Source: Roseiarcus sp963835955
Lineage (GTDB): Bacteria > Pseudomonadota > Alphaproteobacteria > Rhizobiales > Beijerinckiaceae
Length of the DNA stretch: 64,000 nt
Assembly (NCBI GenBank): GCA_963835955.1
Contig: CAWIHZ010000023.1
Coordinates: 258,759 to 322,758 of the forward strand
Reading direction: 5' to 3'
Within the stretch, counting starts at the first letter, position 1. Every line of letters begins with the position of its first letter. Both the position numbers and the translations under genes were made by a program. Positions 47,591-56,514 of this stretch are shown here, one piece after another. The notes below the pieces were generated by a model. The model was not told the origin of the DNA and made no database searches. It saw only the letters and a list, made by a program, of their open reading frames with translations.

Positions 47591-48889
47591 CTAGTAGATG
47601 GGGAAGCGGCGCGTGAGTTCGGCGACGTCGGCGCGCACCTTCGCCTCGACCGCGACATTCCCCAATTCGCCGTTCGCCGCCAAGCCGTCCAGCACCTCGA
47701 CGATCGCCTGCCCGACGCGAGCGAATTCCGCCGTCGCAAAGCCGCGCGAGGTCGCCGCGGGCGAGCCGAGGCGAATGCCCGACGTCACCGTCGGCTTCTC
47801 ACGGTCGAACGGGACCCCGTTCTTGTTGCAGGTGATGTGGGCGCGGCCCAGCGCCGCCTCGGCCGTCTTGCCGGTCAGGCCCTTGGGGCTAAGATCGACC
47901 AGCAGCAGATGGTTGTCGGTGCCGCCGGTCACCAGCCGGTAGCCGCCGGCCAGGATCGGCTCGGCCAGAGCCTTGGCGTTGGCGACCACGGCGTGGGCGT
48001 AGGCCCTGAATTCCGGGGTCAGCGCTTCGTGGAATCCGACCGCCTTGGCGGCGATCACATGCATCAGCGGGCCGCCCTGGAGGCCGGGAAAGATCGCCGA
48101 GTTGATCTTCTTGGCCAGGTCTTCCTCGTTGGTGAGGATCATGCCGCCCCGCGGCCCGCGCAGGGTCTTGTGGGTCGTGGTGGTGACGACATGGGCGTGC
48201 GGGAACGCCGAGGGATGCGCCCCGCCCGCGATCAGCCCGGCGAAATGGGCGATGTCGACCATGAAATAGGCGCCGACCATGTCCGCGATCGCGCGGAAGC
48301 GCTCGAAATCCCAGTGCCGCGCATAGGCCGATCCGCCGGCGATGATCAGTTTGGGCCGGTGCTCGCGCGCCAGCGCCTCGACCTGATCCATGTCGACGCG
48401 CTCGCTCGCGCGGTCGACCGTATAGGACACCGGCCTGAACCAGCGCCCGGACATGTTGACCGGCGAGCCGTGGGTCAGATGGCCGCCGGCGGCGAGATCG
48501 AGGCCCATGAAGGTGTCGCCCGGCTGCATCAGCGCCATGAACGCGCCCTGATTGGCCTGGCTGCCGGAGTTGGGCTGCACATTGGCGTACCGGCAGTCGA
48601 ACAGCTGGCAGGCGCGCTCGATCGCCAGTTTTTCGGCGATGTCGACAAACTGGCAGCCGCCATAATAGCGCCGGCCGGGATAGCCTTCGGCGTATTTGTT
48701 GGTCAGCACCGAGCCCTGCGCCTCCAGCACCGCGCGCGAGACGATGTTCTCCGAGGCGATCAGTTCGATCTCGTCGCGCTGGCGGCCGAGCTCGAGTTCG
48801 ACCGCCCTGGCGATTTCCGGGTCGGCCTCGGCGAGGGACGCGGAAAAGAACGAGTTCGAGCGGATCGGCGCCGGCGCGCTGTAATTCAT
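47591..48889 (-). CDS. glyA: serine hydroxymethyltransferase
   Basis: A 432-residue PLP enzyme interconverting serine and glycine with tetrahydrofolate. The active-site Lys lies in TTTTHKTLRGPRGG. Other signatures are ELIASENIVSRAVLEAQGS, YYGGCQFVD and GLDLAAGGHLTHGS. I took ATG 48889. It is the first gene of the leftward glyA-nrdR-ribD group, with 33 bases to nrdR. Confidence 0.96.
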   Translation of the reverse strand: MNYSAPAPIRSNSFFSASLAEADPEIARAVELELGRQRDEIELIASENIVSRAVLEAQGSVLTNKYAEGYPGRRYYGGCQFVDIAEKLAIERACQLFDCRYANVQPNSGSQANQGAFMALMQPGDTFMGLDLAAGGHLTHGSPVNMSGRWFRPVSYTVDRASERVDMDQVEALAREHRPKLIIAGGSAYARHWDFERFRAIADMVGAYFMVDIAHFAGLIAGGAHPSAFPHAHVVTTTTHKTLRGPRGGMILTNEEDLAKKINSAIFPGLQGGPLMHVIAAKAVGFHEALTPEFRAYAHAVVANAKALAEPILAGGYRLVTGGTDNHLLLVDLSPKGLTGKTAEAALGRAHITCNKNGVPFDREKPTVTSGIRLGSPAATSRGFATAEFARVGQAIVEVLDGLAANGELGNVAVEAKVRADVAELTRRFPIY

Positions 48890-49059
48890 TGTCGTGCTTT
48901 CCATGAATCGAGGCCTGGCCAGAACGGCGTGATGCGCGCCCTTAGCACGGGCGGAGCGCCGGAAAAAGACTTTGCTGTCGAAAGGCGGCAGGCGCTCCGC
49001 CAAAGCGCGCCGCCGCTGCGGTCAGCCCGCGCGTCAGGCTTGGCCGGCGGTCGTTCCTT

Positions 49060-50526
49060 TCAGGCCGCCCGGCTCGGCCGCGACAGCGCGAGGGTTCTTA
49101 GCCGCCCGGCGGCGAAGGTGCGGACGCCGCCGACGTCGGCGCCCAGAATGGCGGCGGCGACGATCCCGCCGCCGACGATCAACGACAAGGCGGCCGCGAG
49201 CAGCGGCGGATGGACCCCGTTCAGGGGGCGAACGACCAATCCCATCGCCCCCGACGCCACGGCGATGACGCCCATGTCGCGCCAGGACGGCCGGATCGAT
49301 TTTCGGCGCAGCGCCGGCGCGGCGGCGGCGGCGAATCCGACCGCGAGACTCAGCGCATAGGCCCGCGCCAGACCGTCGATGCCGGAGGAGAAGGACGGAA
49401 ATCGGATGAGGAGAAGATTGGCGGCGAGCGCCGTCAAGGCGGCCAGGGTCAGCGGCCAGGTCTTGCCGGCGAGCTGGAAAACCGGATTGCACATCGCGTA
49501 AAGCGAGCAATAGGCGAGGAAGCCGGGCGCCAGCCAGAGGCTCAGCCGCGCGTAATCACCGCGAAAGGGAGCCGGCACCATGAGCGCCTCGAAGGTCGGC
49601 GCCATGGCCATGTAGCCGACCGTCAGCGGCGCCAGCACCGCGAACACCAGCACGATGTTGACCCCGATCTGGGCTTCGGCGGCGCTGCGTCCCTCGCCCC
49701 GGTCGCGCTCGAGCGCGAATTGGAACAGCAGGGTTTCCGGCAGGACGTTGAGCGCGAAAAACAGACGCGAGCCCAGATCGGTCGCCAGCGCCAGTTTGCC
49801 TGTCGCCGCCGCGCCGAACCATTGCAAGGCGAGATGGCGGTCGATGAGATTGATGAGGAGATAGATGACGCTCGAGGCCACGATCGGTTTGGCGTAGATC
49901 ACGAAGCGGCCGATCGCTTTGCCGTTCGCCAGCGCCAGCCGGGCGCCGGGCGTGCGCGTCGCCGCCCCCAGGGCCACGACCGAAACGAGCGTGGTCGCCG
50001 CGAGAGCCGCGATGACGGGACCGGCCGAACGCGTCGTCGCGGCGACGCCGATCACCACCGTGAAGGTCAGGGCGTGCCGGGTCGCCGCCAGCGCGGCGAA
50101 TGCTCGCCCCTGAGAGCGCGCGCGCATCTGGGCGGCGCAATAGTCGCTGCGCGCGTAGGCGATCGCCATCAACGGCGCCAGCGCCAGGAGCCCGGCGCCG
50201 AGCCCGGTGTCGATCTTGAGCGCGATCAGCGTCGCTACCAGAACGGCCGCGGCCGCGATCATGGCGATATAGCCGGCGTCGAGACTGGCGGCGGTCGCCT
50301 CGCGCTCCTCGTCGGCGCCGGAGAAGCGGATCGAGGACAGGCGCAGCCAGTCGAACAGCGCCAGCCCCAGCGTCATCGCCGCGAGCGCGACCGTCGCGAA
50401 ACGGCCGAATTCGGCCGGTCCCAACAGCGCGCTGAGCGCGATGCCGAGGACGAAATTCGCGACCGCGTTGACAAAGAAGACGATGGCGAAAACCATCCGG
50501 CGCGCCTCGATTCTGGAAGCGCGCAA
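49060..50526 (-). CDS. polysaccharide flippase (Wzx/MATE-like membrane protein)
   Basis: A 488-residue integral membrane protein with about twelve hydrophobic helices and the early motif FGRFATVALAAMTLGLALFDW, typical of the oligosaccharide/polysaccharide exporter (MOP) group. It would flip lipid-linked glycans or related lipids across the inner membrane. No glycosyltransferase cluster adjoins it. The frame opens with TTG at 50526; an internal ATG at 50496 (MVFAIVFFVNAVANFVLG) is an equally good start. Confidence 0.8.
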   Translation of the reverse strand: MRASRIEARRMVFAIVFFVNAVANFVLGIALSALLGPAEFGRFATVALAAMTLGLALFDWLRLSSIRFSGADEEREATAASLDAGYIAMIAAAAVLVATLIALKIDTGLGAGLLALAPLMAIAYARSDYCAAQMRARSQGRAFAALAATRHALTFTVVIGVAATTRSAGPVIAALAATTLVSVVALGAATRTPGARLALANGKAIGRFVIYAKPIVASSVIYLLINLIDRHLALQWFGAAATGKLALATDLGSRLFFALNVLPETLLFQFALERDRGEGRSAAEAQIGVNIVLVFAVLAPLTVGYMAMAPTFEALMVPAPFRGDYARLSLWLAPGFLAYCSLYAMCNPVFQLAGKTWPLTLAALTALAANLLLIRFPSFSSGIDGLARAYALSLAVGFAAAAAPALRRKSIRPSWRDMGVIAVASGAMGLVVRPLNGVHPPLLAAALSLIVGGGIVAAAILGADVGGVRTFAAGRLRTLALSRPSRAA

Positions 50527-50575
50527 CTCATAACGTTTGGTCGGTTAAGGGCGCATTTATCCGGCGCAGGGCCGA

Positions 50576-50902
50576 TCAGCGGGCCTGATCGGCGCGAGGG
50601 AAGATGACGACCTCGTCTTTGAACACCCGGTCGAGTTCGGCGTGCGCTTCCTCGTCCAGAAGATCGCGGTCGACGCTCTCGGGCTCGAGCTCGGCGACGC
50701 GCCGTTCAAGCTCGGCGCGCTCGTCCTTCAGGCCGGAAAGCTCGGCCCTGAGCCCGACCGCCTCGGCGTCGTATTTCGCCTTGGCCTTCAATCCGTGCTC
50801 GCCGTTCGAGGCCCCCCAAACCAGATAGCCGGTCGCGACCCCGAGCACGAGGTAGAAGACGATCGGCGTCAGGATCGAGCGCAGGCGCGTTCTTACGACC
50901 AT
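50576..50902 (-). CDS. ftsB: septum formation initiator, FtsB/DivIC family
   Basis: A 108-residue bitopic protein with a short basic cytoplasmic start, one transmembrane helix (ILTPIVFYLVLGVATGYLVW) and a coiled coil (LRAELSGLKDERAELERRVAELE), then a short acidic tail with DEEAHAELDRVFKDEVVIF. It is the FtsB-type divisome linker working with FtsL/FtsQ. It follows eno on the same strand, the usual alphaproteobacterial order, with a 49-base gap. Confidence 0.88.
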   Translation of the reverse strand: MVVRTRLRSILTPIVFYLVLGVATGYLVWGASNGEHGLKAKAKYDAEAVGLRAELSGLKDERAELERRVAELEPESVDRDLLDEEAHAELDRVFKDEVVIFPRADQAR

Positions 50903-50951
50903 GACTCGATCTTGCCGGGCGCGTGGTTAAGGCAGCGTTACCGCTCGATCG

Positions 50952-52232
50952 TCAGGCGGCCTTGATCGCCGTGCGGCCGGCGTAGCGGGCCTGATCGCCG
51001 AGTTCCTGCTCGATGCGGATCAACTGGTTGTACTTGGCCAGGCGATCCGAACGCGAGAGCGATCCGGTCTTGATCTGCCCGCAATTGGTCGCGACCGCGA
51101 GATCGGCGATGGTCGAATCCTCGGTCTCGCCGGACCGGTGCGACATCACCGCGGAATAGCCCGCCCGGTGAGCCATCTCGACCGCCGCCAAGGTCTCGCT
51201 CAGCGATCCGATCTGATTGACCTTGACCAGGATCGAGTTGGCGACCCCTTCCTTGATCCCCCGGCTCAGGATTTCGACATTGGTGACGAAGACGTCGTCG
51301 CCGACGATCTGGCGGCGCGAGCCTAGTCTTTCGGTCAGCAGTTTCCATCCCTTCCAGTCGTCCTCGGCCATTCCGTCCTCGATCGAGAGGATCGGATAGG
51401 CGTCGGAAAGCTGGGCGAGATAATCGACCTGCTGTTCGATCGAGCGGGTCTTGCCCTCGCCGGAATAGACGTAGGCGCCGTCCTTGAAGAATTCGGACGC
51501 CGCGGGGTCGAGGGCGAGCGCGATGTCGACGCCGGGCTTGAAGCCCGCCGCCTCGATCGCCTTCACGCAGAAGTCGAGCGCCGCTTCCGCCGACGGCAGG
51601 TTCGGCGCAAAGCCGCCCTCGTCGCCGACATTGGTGTTGTGCCCGGCCTTCTTGAGCGCGGCCTTGAGCGCGTGAAACGTTTCCGAGCCCCATCGGACCG
51701 CTTCGGCGAACGTCGGCGCGCCGACCGGCAGGATCATGAACTCCTGAAAATCGATCGGATTGTCGGCGTGAGCGCCGCCGTTGAGGATGTTCATCTGCGG
51801 CGTCGGCAGCAGGCGCGCGGTCGTTCCACCGACATAGCGGTAGAGCGGCAGGCCCGAGGCTTCCGCGGCCGCCTTGGCGACCGCGAGCGAAACGCCGAGG
51901 ATCGCGTTCGCCCCCAGTCTGGATTTCGTCTTGGTCCCGTCGAGAGCGATCATCGTCTCGTCGATCTTGAGCTGGTCCTCCGCATCGAGGCCCGAAATCG
52001 CGTCGAAGAGGTCGCGGTCGACCGCCTCCAGCGCCTTCAGCACCCCCTTGCCGCCGTAGCGGCTCTTGTCGCCGTCACGCAGCTCCAGCGCCTCGCGTTT
52101 GCCGGTCGAAGCTCCGGAGGGAACGGCGGCCCGTCCGAACGAGCCGTCCTCCAGGACGACGTCGACCTCGACGGTCGGATTGCCCCGGCTGTCCAGAATT
52201 TCCCGGGATTCGACGTTCACGATCGCTGTCAT
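50952..52232 (-). CDS. eno: enolase
   Basis: A 426-residue glycolytic enzyme converting 2-phosphoglycerate to phosphoenolpyruvate. Signatures include REILDSRGNPTVEVDVVLEDG, SGASTGKREALELRD, the metal ligands in LALDPAASEF / LSIEDGMAEDDW / IVGDDVFVTN, and the catalytic region LVKVNQIGSLSETL with SHRSGETED. ATG 52232 follows AAGGGA. Confidence 0.97.
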   Translation of the reverse strand: MTAIVNVESREILDSRGNPTVEVDVVLEDGSFGRAAVPSGASTGKREALELRDGDKSRYGGKGVLKALEAVDRDLFDAISGLDAEDQLKIDETMIALDGTKTKSRLGANAILGVSLAVAKAAAEASGLPLYRYVGGTTARLLPTPQMNILNGGAHADNPIDFQEFMILPVGAPTFAEAVRWGSETFHALKAALKKAGHNTNVGDEGGFAPNLPSAEAALDFCVKAIEAAGFKPGVDIALALDPAASEFFKDGAYVYSGEGKTRSIEQQVDYLAQLSDAYPILSIEDGMAEDDWKGWKLLTERLGSRRQIVGDDVFVTNVEILSRGIKEGVANSILVKVNQIGSLSETLAAVEMAHRAGYSAVMSHRSGETEDSTIADLAVATNCGQIKTGSLSRSDRLAKYNQLIRIEQELGDQARYAGRTAIKAA

Positions 52233-52699
52233 GGATGGATGTCCCTTGCTGTCGATCTCAAGCCGGCTTGTACGCCATCGAGACGACATGGGAAAGGCGG
52301 CCCGCCTACTAAGTGAGCACGCAACCTGCACAATTGCATTCTCGGGGAAACAATTGAACAAAACGGCCGAAGTGGGGAAAAAAATGCGCCGCTCGGCGGC
52401 CTTGCCACGTGACAGGGCCGAAAAAGTGGACTAGCAATGTCGTGCGAAAAGGAGGCCGCTGCCAAAAAGTTTGGCGCCGGAAGCCGCAAAGTCTGTGGGA
52501 GGACGACGCGTTCCATCGTCTCGGCCCAGCGTCTTAAATGCGCTCGGGATAATAAAAATCGATTAATATGTTCGAGATTCCGGGGCGCATTCGAGGATAG
52601 AGAAAGAAGGGCGAGACGTCTGACGGCGCCTCGCCCTTTCCTTTTGGTGAAAGCGTCGGCGATACTTGGCGCAGGCAAGTTCGGGATAAGTAATAAATC
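52233..52699. other. eno upstream region with terminator, no gene
   Basis: 467 bases. The eno promoter should lie near 52240-52400. The stretch from about 52540 to 52600 is AT-rich. A strong bidirectional hairpin at 52607-52638 is listed separately. No coding sequence recognised. Confidence 0.4.
52607..52638 (-). terminator. bidirectional hairpin terminator downstream of tgt
   Basis: A perfect 9-bp stem, AAGGGCGAG (52607-52615) with CTCGCCCTT (52630-52638), and a 14-base loop. On the minus strand it is followed by CTTTCTCT, so it would stop transcription leaving tgt before eno. Its plus-strand tail (TCCTTTT) is also T-rich. Confidence 0.65.
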
Positions 52700-53830
52700 T
52701 TAGCCGCCCTCGGCTTCGCCCTCGACCCAGCCTCGCCGCGCGTCGTCGATATAGGCGTCGAGACGCCCTTCGCCGATCGCCTGCCGCGCGCCCGACATCA
52801 GATCCAGATAATAGGCGAGATTGATCTCGCTCAGCCCCATCATGGCGAGGATTTCGCCCGATTTCACCAGGTGGCGCCAGTAGGCGCGCGAATAGTCGCG
52901 CGCCATCCGCGACGACGACAGCGGATCGACCGGCCGCGAATCGTCGGCGAAGCGCGCGTTGCGCAGATTGAGGCGGCCGCGGCGGGTGAACGCGGTGCCG
53001 TGCCTTCCGGCGCGCGTCGGCATCACGCAATCGAACATGTCGACGCCGCGTCGCAGCGACTGCAGCAGATCGTCAGGGGTGCCGACCCCCATCAGGTAGC
53101 GCGGCCCATTCGCAGGCAGATGCGGGATCACGGTCTCGATCGTGTCGAGCATCGCGGCTTGCGGCTCGCCGACCGCCAGCCCCCCGATCGCGTAGCCGTG
53201 AAAGCCGATGTCGGCCAGCGCCTCGGCGCTGAAGACGCGAAGGTCCTTTTCGGTCCCGCCCTGGACAATGCCGAAGACCGCCCTGCCCGGCTGCGCGCCG
53301 AAGGCGATCTTCGAGCGCTCCGCCCAGCGCAGCGACAGCCGCATCGCGCGCTCGGCCTCGGCGTAGGAGCACGGCAGCTTCACGCATTCGTCCAACTGCA
53401 TCTGGATGTCGGCGCCCAAGAGGCGCTGGATCGCCATCGATCGCTCAGGCGTCAGTTCGTGTCGCGAGCCGTCGATATGCGACTGGAACGTCACGCCCCT
53501 CTCATCGAGCTTGCGCAGTCTGGCGAGGCTCATCACCTGAAAGCCGCCGGAATCGGTGAGAATCGGGTGCGGCCAATTCATGAATCGGTGCAGGCCGCCG
53601 AGCGCAGCGATCCGCTCCGCGCCGGGAGCGAGCATCAGGTGATAGGTGTTGGAGAGGACGACGTCGGCGCCGAGCGCGCGCACCGTCTCGGGATGCATCG
53701 CCTTGACGGTCGCCGCGGTTCCAACCGGCATGAAGGCGGGGGTGCGGATCACGCCGCGCGGCGTCGCGATTTCACCCAGCCGGGCCGCGCCGTCGGCGGC
53801 AAGGACGGCGAAGCTGAAAGTCGAAGTCAT
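52700..53830 (-). CDS. tgt: queuine tRNA-ribosyltransferase, zinc ligands absent
   Basis: A 376-residue TGT that exchanges guanine-34 for the queuosine precursor preQ1 in GUN tRNAs. The nucleophile/base region is intact (TDSGGFQVMSLARLRK, HIDGSRHELTPERSM, GIVQGGTEKDLR, GGLAVGEPQAAM, GVGTPDDLLQSLRRGVDMFDCVMPTR). The canonical C-terminal zinc site C-x-C-x2-C...H is missing: PLSSSRMARDYSRAY has Ser, Ser, Ala at the Cys positions, and SEINLAYY has Ile where His is expected. Loss of Zn ligands may be shared by alphaproteobacterial relatives. I chose ATG 53830 to match the family start. queA lies about 2.7 kb away. Confidence 0.92.
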   Translation of the reverse strand: MTSTFSFAVLAADGAARLGEIATPRGVIRTPAFMPVGTAATVKAMHPETVRALGADVVLSNTYHLMLAPGAERIAALGGLHRFMNWPHPILTDSGGFQVMSLARLRKLDERGVTFQSHIDGSRHELTPERSMAIQRLLGADIQMQLDECVKLPCSYAEAERAMRLSLRWAERSKIAFGAQPGRAVFGIVQGGTEKDLRVFSAEALADIGFHGYAIGGLAVGEPQAAMLDTIETVIPHLPANGPRYLMGVGTPDDLLQSLRRGVDMFDCVMPTRAGRHGTAFTRRGRLNLRNARFADDSRPVDPLSSSRMARDYSRAYWRHLVKSGEILAMMGLSEINLAYYLDLMSGARQAIGEGRLDAYIDDARRGWVEGEAEGG

Positions 53831-54036
53831 CGAGGCTCTTAAAAGAGTCTTTGCGAGCGCCAATGGGGGGCGGCGGGCCAAGCGTAAGTCGATAAAGCAT
53901 GATCGACCGGGTGTGGCAAACCGCCGCCGCCCCCCGCCAGGCATTGCGGCGTCCGTTGAAGATTTCGTCAACGCTTAACCTGTTCGAAACACGAAGCGCT
54001 TACGTTGCGTCCTGCCGCGATGATCGAGGATGAGCC

Positions 54037-54534
54037 ATGTTCCACCGGCGTCAGGTCTTGTTGACGATCGCCGCGACGCTTGTCGGCGCGCGGTTCGCTA
54101 GCGCAAAGACTGCCGGAGAGGCGAAAGAGTGGGTCCTCGCTGTCGACGGCAAGACCGCAAACGGCAGGACATTCAATTTCACGCGCGAAGACTTGCTGAA
54201 ACTCGGCGTTACCCGGGTCTCGACGCACACCCCCTGGCACGACGGTCTCATCGATTTTGACGGCGTGCTCGCGCGCGACCTGATGACGGTCGTCGGCTCG
54301 AGGGGCGACAGGGCGACGATCTTCGCGCTCGACGATTATCAGGTCGACGTGCCGCTCGATGATTTCACACAGTACGGCGCTATTTTCGCGTACTCCATGA
54401 ACGGCAAGCCGCTGACGGTCGAAGAGAAGGGCCCGCTGTTCCTGGTCTATCCGTACAATTCGAGACCGCAACTGGCGACGGAAACCTACTATGCGCGGTC
54501 GATCTGGCAGATCGCCCGCATCAGCATCAAGTAA
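54037..54534 (+). CDS. periplasmic molybdopterin-oxidoreductase-fold protein
   Basis: A 165-residue protein with a signal peptide (MFHRRQVLLTIAATLVGARFASA) and the pattern of the oxidoreductase molybdopterin-binding (SUOX-like) domain: FNFTREDLLKLGVTRVSTHTPWH, DGVLARDLMTVVG, FALDDYQVDVPLDDF and the C-terminal GPLFLVYPYNSRPQL...RSIWQIARI. The molybdenum-ligating Cys of true sulfite oxidases is not evident, so it probably binds something else or senses rather than catalyses. The next gene starts four bases after its stop and encodes a membrane GGDEF-EAL protein; the two are probably one signalling unit. Confidence 0.75.
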   Translation: MFHRRQVLLTIAATLVGARFASAKTAGEAKEWVLAVDGKTANGRTFNFTREDLLKLGVTRVSTHTPWHDGLIDFDGVLARDLMTVVGSRGDRATIFALDDYQVDVPLDDFTQYGAIFAYSMNGKPLTVEEKGPLFLVYPYNSRPQLATETYYARSIWQIARISIK

Positions 54535-54537
54535 AAC

Positions 54538-56514
54538 GTGAGCGGAACAGCCGACAGCGTCGCCTCGGGCAAGTCGCAGCGCGTCGTCCATGCGTTGCTG
54601 GCCGCCGTCATCTGTTTCGCGGCCGCAGGGATGGCGATCCAGCGCTTCGACGCGCAGATCAGCGCTTCGATCAGTCGCGCCGCCCGGTTTGAGACGACGT
54701 TCAACGCGTCCAACGGCAAGATCGACGTCGCGCGGCTCAAGGCCGCCTACGCGCTGTGGAGGGTCGATCCCAGCGCCGAGCGGCGGCGAGAGCTTTCGAC
54801 GGCTTTCGCGGTCGTGGCCGGCTGGAGCGCCGACCTGCAGCACGGCGCCTTTGGCGAAGTCACTCGCGCCGACGCGAAGATGGCGGCCGAAGCGACGGTC
54901 GTCAGGGCGGCGGTCGAGAGGTTGAAGCCGCTGCTGGCGCCGCCGGCCGCGCCGGCCGCGATGGAGAACTTCGACCCGCTGTTGGGGACGCTCGACGAGC
55001 CGGTCGCCGGCCTGGCGTCCGGCGCTTTGACCCACAGCATCGAACGGTCGCTCGCCGACGCCGAAATCATGCGCCAGCAGCAGGAAGAGCAGCTTGCGCT
55101 CGAAATCGGCCTCCTCGTCAGCGCCTTCGGTCTGATCAGCGTCCTGTTCTGGCAGAAGCGCGAGGTCCAGCGCATGCACTGCGAGCAGATCGCGGCCAGC
55201 CACCGGTTCGAATTCCTCGCCGCGCACAACTCGCTGACCGGGTTGCGCAATCGCGCGGCGTTCTCCGAGCGCATCGAGCAAGCCTTCGCCCGGCGCGCCC
55301 GCAGAGGCGGCGAGGTGGCGCTGCTCACGCTTGACGTCGATCGGTTCAAGACGATCAACGACGCCCTCGGCCACGCCGCCGGCGACCAGCTCCTGACCTC
55401 GATCGCCGACCGTCTGAAGCGCCTCTCAGGCGACGGCGACGACGTCGTGGCCGCGCGGCTCGGCGGCGACGAATTCGCCCTGCTGGTCGAAGGCGAGGAG
55501 GCTGCCGACAGAGCCCGTCGCCTGGCCGAGGCGACGCTGGAGGCGATGCAGCGCCCGCATCGCATCGGAGCGCTCAGCATCGCCTCCAACGCCAGCATCG
55601 GCCTCGCTCACGCGCCGAGCCACGGGGATACGCCCAACGACATCGTCCGCGGCAGCGACATCGCGCTCAACCGCGCCAAGTCGGGCGGCCGCGGCGCCGT
55701 CAGCGTCTTCGACACGGCCAAGGATCGCGACATCCTGGGCAGGCGCGCGCTCGAATCCAATCTCCGGCGCGCGCTCGAACTCAATGAATTCGAACCCTAC
55801 TACCAACCGCAGGTCGACCTCGCGACCGGCCGCATCGTCGCCGTCGAAGCGCTGATCCGCTGGAAACGGCGGGGCAAGCTGATCCTGCCGCGGCACATCA
55901 TCCCGCTTGCGGAGGAGAGCGGCCTGATCGTCGCGATCGACCGCCACATGCTGGAACTCGTCTGCGCCGACGCCCTGCGCCTGCCCAGCTCGGTTCAAAT
56001 CTCGATCAATCTGTCTGCGGCGCATTTTCTTTGCGACGACATCGTGCCCTCGATCGCCGGCATCTTGGCGCGCTCAGGCCTCGATCCGCGCCGGATCGCG
56101 CTCGAGATCACCGAAAGCATCATGCTGACCGACGAGGCGCGCACGCGCGACGTGCTTGCGCGCCTGCGCAGTCTCGGCGCGGCGATCGCGCTCGACGATT
56201 TCGGCGCCGGATTCTCCAGCCTTGCCTATCTGCGCCGCTTTCCCTTCGACAAGCTGAAAGTCGACAAGGCGTTTGTCGACGACGTCGACGCGAGCGCACA
56301 ATCGTTCGAGATCTTGCGGGCGATCGTCAACCTCGGCGGGTCCTTGGGGATGTCGGTGATCGTCGAAGGAATCGAGCGGCGGACCCAGGCCGAACGCGCC
56401 CTCGCCGCCGGCTGCGGACTCGGCCAGGGCTATCTCTTCGCCAGGCCGATGCCGTTCGCCGATTGCGCGCGACTCGTGAATGAGGAGGATCGCAACGCGC
56501 GCTCAGCGGCCTGA
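54538..56514 (+). CDS. membrane GGDEF-EAL cyclic-di-GMP protein
   Basis: A 658-residue protein. One N-terminal helix (VVHALLAAVICFAAAGMAI), a periplasmic helical segment and a second helix (IGLLVSAFGLISVLFWQ) are followed by a GGDEF domain (LGGDEFALL intact, LTLDVDRFKTINDALGH) and an EAL domain. The EAL residues for c-di-GMP hydrolysis are present: VAVEALIRW, SINLSAAHF, ALEITESIM, ALDDFGAGFSSL, LKVDKAFV, VIVEGIERR and GQGYLFARP. Both activities are therefore possible. The start is GTG at 54538 without a strong ribosome-binding site, suggesting coupling to the upstream gene. Its periplasmic segment could contact that gene's product. Confidence 0.9.
   Translation: MSGTADSVASGKSQRVVHALLAAVICFAAAGMAIQRFDAQISASISRAARFETTFNASNGKIDVARLKAAYALWRVDPSAERRRELSTAFAVVAGWSADLQHGAFGEVTRADAKMAAEATVVRAAVERLKPLLAPPAAPAAMENFDPLLGTLDEPVAGLASGALTHSIERSLADAEIMRQQQEEQLALEIGLLVSAFGLISVLFWQKREVQRMHCEQIAASHRFEFLAAHNSLTGLRNRAAFSERIEQAFARRARRGGEVALLTLDVDRFKTINDALGHAAGDQLLTSIADRLKRLSGDGDDVVAARLGGDEFALLVEGEEAADRARRLAEATLEAMQRPHRIGALSIASNASIGLAHAPSHGDTPNDIVRGSDIALNRAKSGGRGAVSVFDTAKDRDILGRRALESNLRRALELNEFEPYYQPQVDLATGRIVAVEALIRWKRRGKLILPRHIIPLAEESGLIVAIDRHMLELVCADALRLPSSVQISINLSAAHFLCDDIVPSIAGILARSGLDPRRIALEITESIMLTDEARTRDVLARLRSLGAAIALDDFGAGFSSLAYLRRFPFDKLKVDKAFVDDVDASAQSFEILRAIVNLGGSLGMSVIVEGIERRTQAERALAAGCGLGQGYLFARPMPFADCARLVNEEDRNARSAA

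Noticed and set aside
47087..49360. Rightward open frame of 757 codons opposite nrdR and glyA
   Set aside because: Both underlying genes are unmistakable on the minus strand; the rightward product is Arg/Asp/Gly-rich and unlike any family.
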